Assembly: GCF_001190945.1 (NCBI RefSeq)
Contig: NZ_CP011112.1
Coordinates: forward strand, 2,356,001-2,420,000
Reading direction: 5' to 3'
Length of the DNA: 64,000 nt
Origin: Luteipulveratus mongoliensis
Lineage (GTDB): Bacteria > Actinomycetota > Actinomycetes > Actinomycetales > Dermatophilaceae
Below the pieces are notes generated by a model that worked only from the letters and a program-made list of their open reading frames with translations, ran no database searches and was not told the DNA's origin. Positions 50,311 to 60,133 of the stretch are shown one piece after another (the stretch's first letter is position 1; each line of letters starts with the position of its first letter). A program made the translations under genes and the position numbers.

Positions 50311-50583
50311 GGGTTTCTCCTGAAGTCGAACGTGATGGGTCTAAGGATGTCGTGCAGGTTGAGTCTTTGGTGCTCCCACCGGACGTATCGCCGCACACGT
50401 GATCGGCCTCGTACAGCACGGGGGAACCGGTCAAGAGTAGCCGAGGGTCCCGGCAACGGCCAAAACGAGCAGGCGTGGACGCGTGGACCGCGTCGCAGGC
50501 GGCCTGTTGTCCCGGCTGCAGACTAGCCTTCCTGCGAGCCTGGTCGGAGGAGGAGTTCGAGCGGGGACTCCTAGGAGGTGGAG

Positions 50584-52113
50584 ATGGCCCTGACGGTCCT
50601 GGACCTGCCGGCGCTGCGCCGTTGGGTGGTCGCAGCGCGTGCGGACCTGGCCGTCCACGCCGAGGCCATCAACCGCCTCAACGTCTTTCCCGTGCCCGAT
50701 GCCGACACGGGCACCAACATGCTCGTCACGCTCGATGAGGCCATCCGAGAGGTGACCGCGCTGCACCCGCAGGAGGTGCCCGAGTCGGTGGCGGCGCTGT
50801 CCCGCGCAACGCTGTCCTCCGCACGGGGCAACTCAGGGGTCATCCTCAGTCAGCTGGTCCGGGGCGTGGCGGAAGTCGTCCAGGACACCGACAACGGTCA
50901 GCTCGACGGACCTGGTCTCGCCCGTGCTCTGGCACGGGCCAGTGAGCTGGCCTGGGCCGGCGTCACCCGTCCGGTGGAGGGCACGGTCCTGAGCGTGGCG
51001 GCGGCCGCCGCGGCCGGTGCGCGGCAGGCACCGAGTCCGGAGCTGACGGACGTGTGCCGGAGCGCCCTCGTGGCAGCACGGACGGCACTTCTTGCGACCG
51101 AGGACGAGCTCGAGGTGCTGCGCCTCGCCGGCGTCGTGGACGCCGGGGGTGGGGGCTACCTCTTGGTGCTCGAGGCGCTGGAACGAGTCGTCGAGGCGCC
51201 GCCATCAGGCCCCGTACGCCCACGGGGCGAGGTGCCCGAGTGGCTGACTCGGGTCCCGGTCGAGACGTCGGCCGCGCGCGCCGAGGGTGACTGCGCGGCG
51301 ACCGGCGGCGGTCCGGCGTACGAGGTGATGTTCTTGCTCGACGCCAGTGACGCGCCGCGCGTCGAGCAGCTCAAGCAGGAGCTGGACCCGCTCGGCGACT
51401 CCCTGGTCGTCGCGGGCGGTCCCGACCTGTGGTCGGTGCACGTGCACGTCGATGACGTGTCGGCTGCTCTCAACGCCGGCGCCGCGGCGGGACGGCCGCA
51501 CCGCTTTGCAGTGACGCGGTTCGGTGAGCAGCTCCCGCCCGCGCCGACTGACGGCTACGGCGTCCTGGTCGTCGGCGATGGCCTGGCAGGGCTGGTGGCA
51601 CACGTCGGACGGTCGGACGTGATCGTTGCGGACATCGCCACGGTGCGCGCGCAGCCCGGAACCATCGTCGAGCTGCTCCGTGGGATCCGCGCCGAGCGTG
51701 TCCTCGCACTCGCCGACTCCACTGATGCCGCGGGCCTGGCTCAGGAGGCGGCGCGGATCGCCGGCCGCGACATGACGGTCATCGGAGACCACCCCGTGCA
51801 CGTCCTGGCAGGGCTGGCAGTGCTCGACCCCGCTGACGACCGTGACCGTGCTGCGGCCACCGCGCAGGACGCGATCGCCGATGTGCGCACCGTGCCGGTC
51901 GGCGAGCCGCTCGACATCGACGCGGTGGTCGCGGAGATCGGCACGCGGCTGAAGGCCGGAGGCGAGCTGGTCACCGTCGTGCGTGGGGCGCCTCGCTCGT
52001 CCGACTCGGCCGCCGACATCATGGCTGCCGTGAGCGCCGAGCACCCCGAGGCCGAGGTCATGGCGCTCGACAGCGATGCCCGTGGTTGGGCGCTGGCGGT
52101 GGGAGTCGAGTGA
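50584..52113 (+). CDS. DAK2-domain protein (FakA/YloV-like fatty acid kinase subunit)
   Basis: This 509-residue protein has an N-terminal DAK2 ATP-binding domain with the Mg-binding FPVPDADTGTNML near residue 35, LSSARGNSGVILSQLVRG, and GVVDAGGGGYLLVLEAL. A FakA-type C-terminal half follows (FLLDASDAPRVEQLKQELDPLGDSLVVAGGPDLWSVHVHVDD). FakA phosphorylates fatty acids held by FakB; no fakB is in this window. AGGAGG at 50573 suits ATG 50584 better than the GTG inside that site. recG follows 13 bases after the stop. Confidence 0.88.
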   Translation: MALTVLDLPALRRWVVAARADLAVHAEAINRLNVFPVPDADTGTNMLVTLDEAIREVTALHPQEVPESVAALSRATLSSARGNSGVILSQLVRGVAEVVQDTDNGQLDGPGLARALARASELAWAGVTRPVEGTVLSVAAAAAAGARQAPSPELTDVCRSALVAARTALLATEDELEVLRLAGVVDAGGGGYLLVLEALERVVEAPPSGPVRPRGEVPEWLTRVPVETSAARAEGDCAATGGGPAYEVMFLLDASDAPRVEQLKQELDPLGDSLVVAGGPDLWSVHVHVDDVSAALNAGAAAGRPHRFAVTRFGEQLPPAPTDGYGVLVVGDGLAGLVAHVGRSDVIVADIATVRAQPGTIVELLRGIRAERVLALADSTDAAGLAQEAARIAGRDMTVIGDHPVHVLAGLAVLDPADDRDRAAATAQDAIADVRTVPVGEPLDIDAVVAEIGTRLKAGGELVTVVRGAPRSSDSAADIMAAVSAEHPEAEVMALDSDARGWALAVGVE

Positions 52114-52126
52114 GAGGGAAGCGCCG

Positions 52127-54334
52127 ATGGCGGCACTGACGCGCCAGAGCCGGCTGACCGGCATACTGGGCGCCGCGGCCAAAAAGCTCGAGAAGGCGCG
52201 CGACCTGCGCACGGTCGGCGACCTGCTCGACTTCCTGCCTCGCCGCTACATCGACGCCAACACCTCGGGTCGGCTGTCGGAGTTCACCGTCGGTGAGACG
52301 GCAGTCCTCGTCGCCACGGTCGTGTCCGTGCAGACCCGGTCGATGCGCAACCGGCGCGGCAAGATGCTGGAGGCCGTCATCGAGGACGCCGACGGCACCG
52401 CTGCGCGTCTCGTCTTCTTCCGTGCCTACGGCCACGAGCAACGCCTGCTGCCGGGCGTCCGCGCGCTGTTCCGCGGCAAGCTCGACACCTATCGCGGCGG
52501 TTGGCAGCTGTCGCACCCGGACTACACGCTGCTGGACGACGACCAGGAGCAGGACTCGGTCTATGCCGGCGGTCTGGTGCCGGTCTACCTCAACGTCGCC
52601 GGCGTGACGGACATGCAGATGACCCAGTCGTTGCGGCTGGTGCTCGACCAGCTCGACGTGCCCGAGGACCCGGTGCCGGGCAAGATCCGTACGGGCCGGG
52701 GCCTGTCCGACCAGCTCGATGCCTACCGCCTGCTCCACCTCCCACAGACCCAGGCCGATGTCGGCCGCGGCAAACGACGGCTGCGCTATGACGAGGCTCT
52801 GGTCGTGCAGACGGCCCTGGCTCAGCGTCGCGCACGTTATGACGCGGAGGAGGCGGTCCCGCGCGCCGTGCGGCCCGGTGGGCTGCTCGCCGCGTTCGAC
52901 GAGCGGCTGCCTTTCGAGCTGACCGCGGGACAGCGTGAGGTCGGAGCGGAGATCGCTGCGGACATGGCACGGGACCGGCCCATGCACCGGCTCCTCCAGG
53001 GCGAGGTCGGATCGGGCAAGACGATCGTGGCTCTCCGGGCGATGCTGGCGGCGATCGACGCCGGTGCGCAGGCTGCTCTCCTGGCGCCGACGGAGGTCCT
53101 GGCTCAGCAGCACGAGCGATCGATCCGCGCGATGCTCGGCGATCTCGGTGAGGGCGGCATGCTCGGTGGCGCCGAGCACGGGACACAGATCGCGTTGCTG
53201 ACCGGCAGCATGCCCAAGTCCCAGCGTGAGCGTGTCCTCCTCGACATCGTCAGTGGACCGGTTGGGATCGTCATCGGCACCCATGCCCTCATCCAGGAGC
53301 ACGTCATGTTCGCTGACCTCGGTCTGGTCGTCGTGGACGAGCAGCACCGATTTGGTGTCGAACAACGAGATGCGTTGCGCGGCAAGGCTGTTCGGCCACC
53401 ACACGTGCTCGTCATGACGGCCACGCCGATTCCACGCACGGTCGCCATGACGGTCTTCGGCGATATGGACACGTCGGCGCTGACCGAGCTCCCGAGCGGC
53501 CGCCAGCCGATCGCGTCCCACGTGGTGCCGGCCAGCAAACCGGCCTGGCTCGAACGCACTTGGCGACGTGTGGCCGAGGAGGTCGCGGGCGGTCATCAGG
53601 TCTACGTCGTCTGCCCGCGCATCGGTGACCCGGACGACGCGATGCTCGAGGTCCCCGACGACGGGTCCGCACCCGACCTGGAGACCTACGGCGACGAGGA
53701 GCCCGAGGTCGTACGCGAGCTGCACGGCGTCTACCAGATGGTCCAGCGACTGAGGTCTGAGCCGGCCATGGACGGACTGCGCATCGAGATGCTGCACGGT
53801 CGGATGAGCCCCGACGACAAGGACACCGTGATGCAGGTCTTCGGCCGAGGTGAGATCGACGTCCTGGTCTCGACGACCGTCATCGAGGTCGGAGTGGACG
53901 TACCCAACGCGACGACGATGGTCGTGATGGACGCCGACCGGTTCGGTATCTCCCAGCTGCACCAGCTCCGGGGACGAGTCGGACGAGGTGATGCCGGCGG
54001 GATCTGCCTGCTGGTCACGGAGTCGGACAACCCGACGACGGTGAGCCGGCTGGAGGCGGTGGCCGCAACGACGGACGGCTTCGCCCTGGCCGGACTCGAC
54101 CTCGAGCTGCGTCGTGAGGGTGACGTGCTCGGCTCGAGCCAGAGCGGACAGCGTTCTCAGCTGCGGCTGCTCCGGCTCACGCACGCCAAGGACGTCGAGC
54201 TCATCGAGCAGGCCCGCGAGGACGCGATCGGCATCGTGGCCGATGATCCCGAGCTCACCAAGCACCCGGCGCTCGCCGCGATGGTCCAGACCCGGCTCGA
54301 CGACGAGCAGGCTGCCTTCCTGGAGCGCGGCTGA
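52127..54334 (+). CDS. recG: ATP-dependent DNA helicase RecG
   Basis: This 735-residue branched-DNA helicase remodels stalled forks. The N-terminal wedge/OB domain (about residues 55-160) is followed by SF2 motifs: Walker A GEVGSGKT at 292-299, DEQH at 404-407 (the RecG form of DEAD), TATPIPRT, STTVIEVGVDVPNAT and QLHQLRGRVGRG. ATG 52127 (MAALTRQS) is preferred over 52076, which lies inside the previous gene. It overlaps rsmD by one base. Confidence 0.96.
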   Translation: MAALTRQSRLTGILGAAAKKLEKARDLRTVGDLLDFLPRRYIDANTSGRLSEFTVGETAVLVATVVSVQTRSMRNRRGKMLEAVIEDADGTAARLVFFRAYGHEQRLLPGVRALFRGKLDTYRGGWQLSHPDYTLLDDDQEQDSVYAGGLVPVYLNVAGVTDMQMTQSLRLVLDQLDVPEDPVPGKIRTGRGLSDQLDAYRLLHLPQTQADVGRGKRRLRYDEALVVQTALAQRRARYDAEEAVPRAVRPGGLLAAFDERLPFELTAGQREVGAEIAADMARDRPMHRLLQGEVGSGKTIVALRAMLAAIDAGAQAALLAPTEVLAQQHERSIRAMLGDLGEGGMLGGAEHGTQIALLTGSMPKSQRERVLLDIVSGPVGIVIGTHALIQEHVMFADLGLVVVDEQHRFGVEQRDALRGKAVRPPHVLVMTATPIPRTVAMTVFGDMDTSALTELPSGRQPIASHVVPASKPAWLERTWRRVAEEVAGGHQVYVVCPRIGDPDDAMLEVPDDGSAPDLETYGDEEPEVVRELHGVYQMVQRLRSEPAMDGLRIEMLHGRMSPDDKDTVMQVFGRGEIDVLVSTTVIEVGVDVPNATTMVVMDADRFGISQLHQLRGRVGRGDAGGICLLVTESDNPTTVSRLEAVAATTDGFALAGLDLELRREGDVLGSSQSGQRSQLRLLRLTHAKDVELIEQAREDAIGIVADDPELTKHPALAAMVQTRLDDEQAAFLERG

Positions 54335-54906
54335 TGACCAGGATCATCGCCGGGACGGTCGGCGGTCGGCGGCTGACCACACCACCGGGCGACGGCACCC
54401 GTCCGACCAGCGACCGAGTGCGCGAGTCGCTCTTCTCGCGGCTGGAGCACCTCGAGGCGCTGCGTGGCGCCACGGTCCTCGACCTCTATGCCGGCTCCGG
54501 AGCTCTGGGTCTCGAGGCCGCCAGCCGTGGCGCTACGTCCGTCACCCTGGTCGAGTCCGACCGCAAGGCGGCCAAGGTCATCCAGCGCAACATCTCCGAC
54601 CTGGACCTGTCGCAGTGCCGGGTCCGGGCCGAGACCGTCGAACGTGCGCTCGCCGGCGCACCCGCCGAGGGCACGGTCGATCTCCTGCTGGCCGACCCGC
54701 CCTACGACGTCCCTCCCGAGGCCCTCGATGGAGTGCTGGAGCTGGCCATCCCCTGGCTCGCAGCGGACGCGCTCCTCGTTGTGGAGCGGTCCTCCCACTC
54801 ACCCGAACCCACCTGGCCCGCGGACGTCGAGCTGATCGGCCCACGACGCTACGGCGACACGGTGATGTGGTTCGCTGAGTACATTCCTGAGGGCGAGATC
54901 GCCTGA
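54334..54906 (+). CDS. rsmD: 16S rRNA (guanine(966)-N2)-methyltransferase RsmD
   Basis: This 190-residue SAM enzyme has MTRIIAGTVGGRRL, RPTSDRVRESLFSRL, VLDLYAGSGALGLEAASRGA (motif I) and the catalytic DPPY in LLADPPYDVP. It methylates G966 of 16S rRNA. Its ATG shares one base with the recG stop. In relatives coaD follows directly; here an unrelated gene intervenes. Confidence 0.95.
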   Translation: MTRIIAGTVGGRRLTTPPGDGTRPTSDRVRESLFSRLEHLEALRGATVLDLYAGSGALGLEAASRGATSVTLVESDRKAAKVIQRNISDLDLSQCRVRAETVERALAGAPAEGTVDLLLADPPYDVPPEALDGVLELAIPWLAADALLVVERSSHSPEPTWPADVELIGPRRYGDTVMWFAEYIPEGEIA

Positions 54907-54956
54907 GGGTCTCAGTCTGAGCGATTCCCGTCCTCGCGTGATGCCCTGTCCCTAGC

Positions 54957-55955
54957 GTGTCTCACATGGGAGTTAGCCGACGGCAGGAGATCGTGCAGCG
55001 GCTGCGACCCTTGCTGTCCGATGCCGGATACAAGCCGACCCGCCCGACGGCGTACCTCTGGCAACGGACCGACGCCGAGATCACCCGGACTGTTGAGCTC
55101 GTCTGGCACAGCAATGTGACGGAGATGGACATTGAGTTCGATCGCCAGCTCGCCGGCACGTCTGAGGATGAGCCTCTGAGTGCGTTGCGGGCGTCCTCTA
55201 CGGTGGCGGACTTCCGGATCCGTTGCCTGCAGCGAGGCGGCCTCATGCTCGACTACGGCCGGAGCGACGTCCTTCCCACGATCGAAGCAGCGACCGTCGC
55301 AGTCCTGGCTTACCTCGAGGGCGACATCGAGCCTTTCGAGGAGGAGCGCTCGGCATGGTTCGACGGTGTGTACTGGACCGACTCTTCACCGGCTGACTGG
55401 GACCGCACTGCCGTTCTAGGGCCGGACATCGAGCTGGACGGCCCAGGACAGATCGTGCGTGCGTGTGCCCCTGAGCTATTCGCTGGTGGTTACGAACCGC
55501 GCAGCGACGGAGCGCAGGACTGGATCAGCGTGCGGGGCGGTGTTCGACGTGGAGTGTCGTTCCGGTGGTTGGAGGGCGAGGTCGACATCCTGGCCGGACG
55601 CCTGACCGAGGACACAGCCGCGGCGTGGAATGCACACAACGACTCATTCGATGCCGGGCCAGGGTTGCCAGGAGATCCGCCGGCCCCGAACGATCTCGGC
55701 CCCTTCGTCGACTTCTGGCGAAATGGTGACATCGAGGGCTACGTGATCGCCGGCGACACGGTCAATGGCTTTCGCACTGGCAGCTGGGGTCACGACTTCA
55801 GCGACACCGACCGCTCGGTCCTCGTCGTGGTCGAGGCTGTTGCGCTGATGACTGACTTGTTGAAGGACGGCGAGGCCGACATCCAGATCCCGCCGCAGCT
55901 CCACCCGTGGTTCGACGGCCACGAGTGGACGACGTACGACCCCGACGAGCTCTGA
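54957..55955 (+). CDS. Unrecognised protein inserted between rsmD and coaD
   Basis: This is a 332-residue acidic, soluble protein from GTG 54957 (or ATG 54966); neither has a clear ribosome binding site. I recognise no domain. The N-terminal third has charged strands (YLWQRTDAEITRTVELVWHSNVTEMDIEFD). The middle is Asp/Trp-rich (EEERSAWFDGVYWTDSSPADWDRTAV), and the C-terminus ends PPQLHPWFDGHEWTTYDPDEL. There is no signal peptide or membrane segment. The base composition is slightly lower in GC than the neighbours. A strong hairpin follows, so it probably has its own transcript. A lineage-specific insertion is likely. Confidence 0.7.
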   Translation: MSHMGVSRRQEIVQRLRPLLSDAGYKPTRPTAYLWQRTDAEITRTVELVWHSNVTEMDIEFDRQLAGTSEDEPLSALRASSTVADFRIRCLQRGGLMLDYGRSDVLPTIEAATVAVLAYLEGDIEPFEEERSAWFDGVYWTDSSPADWDRTAVLGPDIELDGPGQIVRACAPELFAGGYEPRSDGAQDWISVRGGVRRGVSFRWLEGEVDILAGRLTEDTAAAWNAHNDSFDAGPGLPGDPPAPNDLGPFVDFWRNGDIEGYVIAGDTVNGFRTGSWGHDFSDTDRSVLVVVEAVALMTDLLKDGEADIQIPPQLHPWFDGHEWTTYDPDEL

Positions 55956-55963
55956 GGTCCACC

Positions 55964-56015
55964 GTTAGGGTCATGCAAGAACGGGGTTCTGACCCCGTTC
56001 TTGCATGACCTTGGC
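55964..56015. terminator. Long hairpin between the inserted gene and coaD
   Basis: A perfect 18 bp stem (55969-55986 with 55993-56010) has loop TTCTGA and can be extended five pairs with wobbles to 55964/56015. It follows the inserted gene and precedes coaD by 20 bases. The stem is much longer than needed for termination. Confidence 0.7.
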
Positions 56016-56035
56016 AGTCCGGACCAGGAGGCACG

Positions 56036-56542
56036 ATGAGCGGCGACCCACGGCGGTGCGTCTGCCCGGGCTCGTACGACCCGATGACGATGGGGCACCT
56101 GGACGTCATCACGCGGGCGAGCGCGCTCTATGACGACGTCGTCGTCGCGGTGCTCTACAACCCGGACAAGCAGGGTACGTTCAGCCCGGACGAGCGGCTG
56201 GACCTCATCCGGCAGTCGACGCAGAGCCTGCCAAATGTCCGGGCCGAGGGCTTCGGGCAGCGGCTGATCGTGGACGTGTGTCGTGACCTCGATGCGGGAG
56301 TGCTGCTCAAGGGCATCCGCAACGACACGGACTACGACTACGAGCTGCCGATGGCCTTGATGAACCGTGAGATGACCGGCGTCGAGACGTTGCTCCTGCC
56401 GGGCAACCCGTCGATGGGTCACTACTCCAGCTCGCTGATCCGCCTGATTGCCAGTCACGGGGCGGACGTCTCGCACATGGTCCCGGAGCCGGTCCTGGCG
56501 CCGCTGCTCGAACGCGTACGCCCTGCCCCGCCTACGGGGTGA
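56036..56542 (+). CDS. coaD: Phosphopantetheine adenylyltransferase
   Basis: This 168-residue nucleotidyltransferase makes dephospho-CoA. The T/HxGH motif is DPMTMGHLDVITRA, with family PGSYDP; the usual N is replaced by M before GH. It also has GIRNDTDYDYELPMALMNR and YSSSLIRLIASHGADVSHMVPEPV. AGGAGG is seven bases before the ATG. It ends 11 bases inside the convergent diacylglycerol-kinase gene. Confidence 0.94.
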   Translation: MSGDPRRCVCPGSYDPMTMGHLDVITRASALYDDVVVAVLYNPDKQGTFSPDERLDLIRQSTQSLPNVRAEGFGQRLIVDVCRDLDAGVLLKGIRNDTDYDYELPMALMNREMTGVETLLLPGNPSMGHYSSSLIRLIASHGADVSHMVPEPVLAPLLERVRPAPPTG

Positions 56543-57440
56543 TGAGGGAGAGGCCGGCGGGCACGGCCTCGATCACGGCCGGGAGGCTGCCGGCGCAGTC
56601 GCCGTCGGCGTAGGCGTTCATGTCCGGCGTGATGAGCTCGATCCGTCTGCCGCGATGGGTGCTGACCGCCGGGTGCTTCACGTGAGCGCCGGAGAACACC
56701 TTGGGCAGGATGGCCGGCAGCTGCAGCCGCGGGTAGCGCACGCCGTGGATGATCGTGACGTCCAGCTGCCCGTCGTGCGGGTCGGCGTCCGGGCAGATCT
56801 TCATGTCGCCGCCGTAGGAGCGGGTGTTGCCGACGGCCGCCAGGATCATCGGCCCGTCGATCACTTCGTCGTCGACCACGACGCGGAACTGTCGGGGCTT
56901 GAGCTGCGCGTACTCCACACCGATCGCGACGACGTAGCGTGCCCGCCCGTTGGGCCAGGACATCGCGTTGTTGCGATCGGCCACCAAGGAGTCGAAGCCG
57001 GCCATGGCAACGGTGACGAAGTAGCGCGACGCGCCGTCGGCGGTGGTGACCCGGCCGACGTCGTACGCCTGGGCCTTGCCGGTCAGGGCGACCTCGACAG
57101 CCTGCTCGACCGACTTCAGGGGCAGGTCGATGACTCGCGCGAGGTCGTTGCCAGTGCCAGCTGGGACGATCGCCAGGGGTACGCCGGTCGCGACCGCTGC
57201 CTGCAGCGCCACGCCGTGCGTGCCGTCGCCGCCGACGCTGAGGATCGCGTCGGGGCCGTTCTGTGCGGCGGTGAGGATCTTGGCGGCAGCGTCCTCGCGG
57301 CTGGTGCCCGTGACATGCTCGACCTCGACCCCACGGCGTTCGAGAAGGTCCAGGACGGGCGCGGCCGCGCTCTTGCCCTTGCCATGACCAGCGTTCGGAT
57401 TGGTCAGGACCGCGAGGCGGCGGCGGGTGTCGGAGGTCAC
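56532..57440 (-). CDS. Diacylglycerol/lipid kinase (DagK family)
   Basis: This 302-residue kinase has the glycine-rich nucleotide loop VLTNPNAGHGKGKS, the catalytic GGDGTHGVALQA, and VPAGTGNDLARVIDLP. The C-terminal half (GDMKICPDADPHDGQLDVTIIHGVRYPRLQLPAIL) is the sandwich domain with the conserved DG. Substrates could be diacylglycerol, sphingoid bases or another lipid. The GTG at 57440 is chosen. It is inserted, reversed, between coaD and the DUF177 gene. Confidence 0.88.
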   Translation of the reverse strand: MTSDTRRRLAVLTNPNAGHGKGKSAAAPVLDLLERRGVEVEHVTGTSREDAAAKILTAAQNGPDAILSVGGDGTHGVALQAAVATGVPLAIVPAGTGNDLARVIDLPLKSVEQAVEVALTGKAQAYDVGRVTTADGASRYFVTVAMAGFDSLVADRNNAMSWPNGRARYVVAIGVEYAQLKPRQFRVVVDDEVIDGPMILAAVGNTRSYGGDMKICPDADPHDGQLDVTIIHGVRYPRLQLPAILPKVFSGAHVKHPAVSTHRGRRIELITPDMNAYADGDCAGSLPAVIEAVPAGLSLITP

Positions 57441-57592
57441 GCGGGTCAGTGTGCCCGACAGGTGCGCTCGACGGGCGCGACCCTTGCCATCCCGCTGCAT
57501 TTGGGTGGCAGGCACTGCTCCGGTAGCCTTGTGCGTCGGCCTACGTCTCATCTGACGTGTGGCCGAGCCACCCCGACACGACAGAGCAGGTC

Positions 57593-58177
57593 ATGACGCA
57601 TGCGGACCCCCGCCGGCCCCTGGTGCTTGACACCCGGGAGCTTGGTCGGCGACCCGGTCAGATGCTGGAGCTGCAGCGGACTGTCGAGGCACCAGAGGAC
57701 ATGGGCACGGACGTGATCGCCGTACCGAAGGGCCAGCCGATCGAGCTGGACCTGCGGTTGGAGTCGGTCATGGAAGGCGTCTACGTCTCAGGCTCGGCCC
57801 GCGTTCGTGCGACCGGCGCGTGCGTGCGGTGCTTGGACCCGGTCCACATCCCTGTGGATGTGGACCTCCAGGAGCTGTTCGCCTACGCCGATCGTGCCGC
57901 TCACCACCAAGAGGTGGCGAGCGACGACGACGAGGACGAGACGCGCGAGCTGGACGGCGACTTCGCCGACCTTGAGCCTGTGCTGCTGGACACGGTGGTG
58001 CCTGCACTGCCGTTCCAGCCGGTGTGCCGAGAAGACTGTCCTGGTCTGTGCTCCGAGTGTGGAGCGCGCCTGGCGGACGACCCGGACCACCACCACGAAA
58101 CGCTGGACCCCCGATGGGGCGTCCTGGCCGCGATCAGCGATCAGGTTGCTCCCGACGACGAGAAGAAGAGGAACTGA
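57593..58177 (+). CDS. DUF177 (YceD-like) protein
   Basis: This 194-residue protein has the DUF177 architecture: an N-terminal VLDTRELGRRPGQMLELQRTV, a central strand region with CVRCLD, and a C-terminal CREDCPGLCSECGARLADD with zinc-ligand cysteines. An acidic stretch lies before it. DUF177 proteins precede rpmF in nearly all bacteria and are linked to 23S rRNA or ribosome maturation. rpmF starts one base after its stop. Confidence 0.93.
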   Translation: MTHADPRRPLVLDTRELGRRPGQMLELQRTVEAPEDMGTDVIAVPKGQPIELDLRLESVMEGVYVSGSARVRATGACVRCLDPVHIPVDVDLQELFAYADRAAHHQEVASDDDEDETRELDGDFADLEPVLLDTVVPALPFQPVCREDCPGLCSECGARLADDPDHHHETLDPRWGVLAAISDQVAPDDEKKRN

Positions 58178-58178
58178 C

Positions 58179-58373
58179 GTGGCTGTCCCGAAGCGGAAGA
58201 TGTCGCGCTCCAACACCCGCTCGCGCCGCGCGAACTGGAAAGCGACGCCCGTGGCCACCGCGGCCTGCCCGCAGTGCTCCGCGCTGAAGCAGCCGCACAT
58301 GGCCTGCCCGTCGTGCGGTTCGTACGCCGGTCGCCACTACAGCTCGGCTGAGCGCAGCGAGCACCAGGGCTGA
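58179..58373 (+). CDS. rpmF: 50S ribosomal protein L32
   Basis: This 64-residue ribosomal protein has the family [22 protein letters not shown] and a four-cysteine zinc site (CPQC and CPSC). The GTG start lies one base after the DUF177 stop. It is followed 16 bases later by rnc. Confidence 0.96.
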   Translation: MAVPKRKMSRSNTRSRRANWKATPVATAACPQCSALKQPHMACPSCGSYAGRHYSSAERSEHQG

Positions 58374-58389
58374 CGCCCGCCTCGCTGCC

Positions 58390-59187
58390 GTGAGCTCAAC
58401 GACGAAGAAGTCGCAGCGGCACGAAGCAGCGCAGCGGCCCGTCGCTGACCTGGCTCGGATCCTCCTTGAGGTGTCCGGGACGGTCATCGACGAGCCGCTG
58501 CTTCTGCGTGCGCTGACGCACCGGTCCTACGCGTACGAGAACGGCGGAGTCCCGCATAACGAGCGGCAGGAGTTCCTGGGCGATGCCGTCCTGGGTCTCG
58601 TCGTCACCGACTCCCTGTTCCGTACGCATCCCGACCTTCCCGAGGGCCAGCTCGCCAAGCTGCGTGCCTCGGTGGTCAACTCCCGAGCTCTGGCCCAGGT
58701 CGCCCGCACCCTCGGCCTGGGCGACTTCGTGATGCTCGGTCGCGGCGAGGCCATCACCGGCGGCCGCGACAAGGACTCGATCCTGGCCGACACCACCGAG
58801 TCGATCATCGGGACGGTCTATCTCGCCGGTGGCATCGAAGCCGCCGATCGCCTGGTGCACTACCTGATCGACCCCTTGATGGCCACCGCGGCAGGTCTCG
58901 GCGCCGGCCTGGACTGGAAGACTTCCCTGCAGGAGGCGACCGCGGCCGCCGATCTGGGCGTGCCCTCGTACGTCGTGACGGACGAGGGTCCCGACCACGA
59001 CAAGGAGTTCACGGCCACGGTGCTCGTCGGCGACGAGGCGCTCGGCAGCGGCACCGGTCGCAACAAGAAGGGCGCCGAGCAGATGGCGGCCGAGGCAGCC
59101 TGGAAGCTCCTGCAGAGCCAAGCCGCTTCAGGCGAGGTAAAGGTCGGCGCCGAGGACGCGCCGGCGTCGTCGGACGAGGATGCCTGA
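58390..59187 (+). CDS. rnc: Ribonuclease III
   Basis: This 265-residue double-strand-specific RNase has the signature [17 protein letters not shown] with its acidic catalytic residues, and [17 protein letters not shown]-terminal double-stranded-RNA-binding domain ([43 protein letters not shown]) follows. An acidic tail ([12 protein letters not shown]) ends it. The GTG start has a weak site. It overlaps mutM by eight bases. Confidence 0.96.
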   Translation: MSSTTKKSQRHEAAQRPVADLARILLEVSGTVIDEPLLLRALTHRSYAYENGGVPHNERQEFLGDAVLGLVVTDSLFRTHPDLPEGQLAKLRASVVNSRALAQVARTLGLGDFVMLGRGEAITGGRDKDSILADTTESIIGTVYLAGGIEAADRLVHYLIDPLMATAAGLGAGLDWKTSLQEATAAADLGVPSYVVTDEGPDHDKEFTATVLVGDEALGSGTGRNKKGAEQMAAEAAWKLLQSQAASGEVKVGAEDAPASSDEDA

Positions 59188-60088
59188 GCTCCCTGAGGTC
59201 GAGGTCGTACGCCGCGGGCTGGCCGAGCACGTCGTCGGCCGGACCGTGGTCGCCGCCCAAGTGCGCGGCCGCCGCGTGGCCCGGCGCCATGTCGCCGGGC
59301 CCGACGACCTCGTGGCGCGCCTGACCGGCACGACCGTCACGCAGGCTCGCCGGCGCGGCAAGTACCTCTGGCTGGTGCTGGACGAGCCGGGCGAGGCGGC
59401 TCTGGTCGCCCACCTCGGGATGAGCGGGCAGATGCTCGTCGAACCCGCAGAGGCGCCGATGGAGAAGCACGCGCATGCGGTCTTCGACCTGCGCGATGCG
59501 GACGGCAGGGTCGGGCTCCAGCTCCGATTCGTCGACCAGCGCACCTTCGGGGGCCTGTTCATCGACGAGCTTGTCCCGGACTCCTTTGCGGCAGAGCAGG
59601 ACTGGGTGCCCGAGACGGTTGCGCACATCGCCCCGGATCCTCTGGAGCCGTCGTACGACGCGGCTGAGGTGGTGCGCCGCATGAAGGCTCGCAAGACTCA
59701 GGTCAAGCGAGCCCTGCTGGACCAGTCGCTCGTCTCCGGCATCGGCAACATCTATGCGGACGAGGCGCTCTGGCGCGCGCAGCTGCACGGCGAGCGGACC
59801 ACGGATGTGCTCACCAAACCGGCTCTGGCGCGACTGCTCGATCACGCGCGAACGGTGATGTTGGAGGCGCTCGGCGAGGGCGGCACGTCGTTCGACGCGC
59901 TCTACGTCAACGTCAACGGTGCCAGCGGCTACTTCGAGAGATCGCTGAATGCCTATGGGAGAGAAGGCCTTCCGTGTCGGCGGTGCGGTCGGTTGATGCG
60001 GCGCGAGGCCTTCATGAATCGGTCGTCCTACTCCTGCCCCAAGTGCCAGCCGCGACCGCGCAGCCCGAGGTCCGTACGCCGTCGCTGA
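59180..60088 (+). CDS. mutM: Formamidopyrimidine-DNA glycosylase
   Basis: This 302-residue repair enzyme removes 8-oxoguanine and formamidopyrimidines. It begins [14 protein letters not shown] (the catalytic P2 and E3), carries the helix-two-turn-helix region [17 protein letters not shown], and ends in a zinc finger CRRCG...CPKC. It is coupled to rnc by overlap. It is the last gene of the conserved backbone here. Confidence 0.96.
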   Translation: MPELPEVEVVRRGLAEHVVGRTVVAAQVRGRRVARRHVAGPDDLVARLTGTTVTQARRRGKYLWLVLDEPGEAALVAHLGMSGQMLVEPAEAPMEKHAHAVFDLRDADGRVGLQLRFVDQRTFGGLFIDELVPDSFAAEQDWVPETVAHIAPDPLEPSYDAAEVVRRMKARKTQVKRALLDQSLVSGIGNIYADEALWRAQLHGERTTDVLTKPALARLLDHARTVMLEALGEGGTSFDALYVNVNGASGYFERSLNAYGREGLPCRRCGRLMRREAFMNRSSYSCPKCQPRPRSPRSVRRR

Positions 60089-60133
60089 CAAACCGGGCAG
60101 ACCTGCGTCAGACGATCGACGTAAGGTGCCGAC

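Noticed and set aside
52058-54265. A 735-residue minus-strand open frame opposite recG
   Set aside because: It is the antisense shadow of a clear recG; the translated text is His/Arg/Gln-rich without domain character and arises from codon bias in high-GC DNA.
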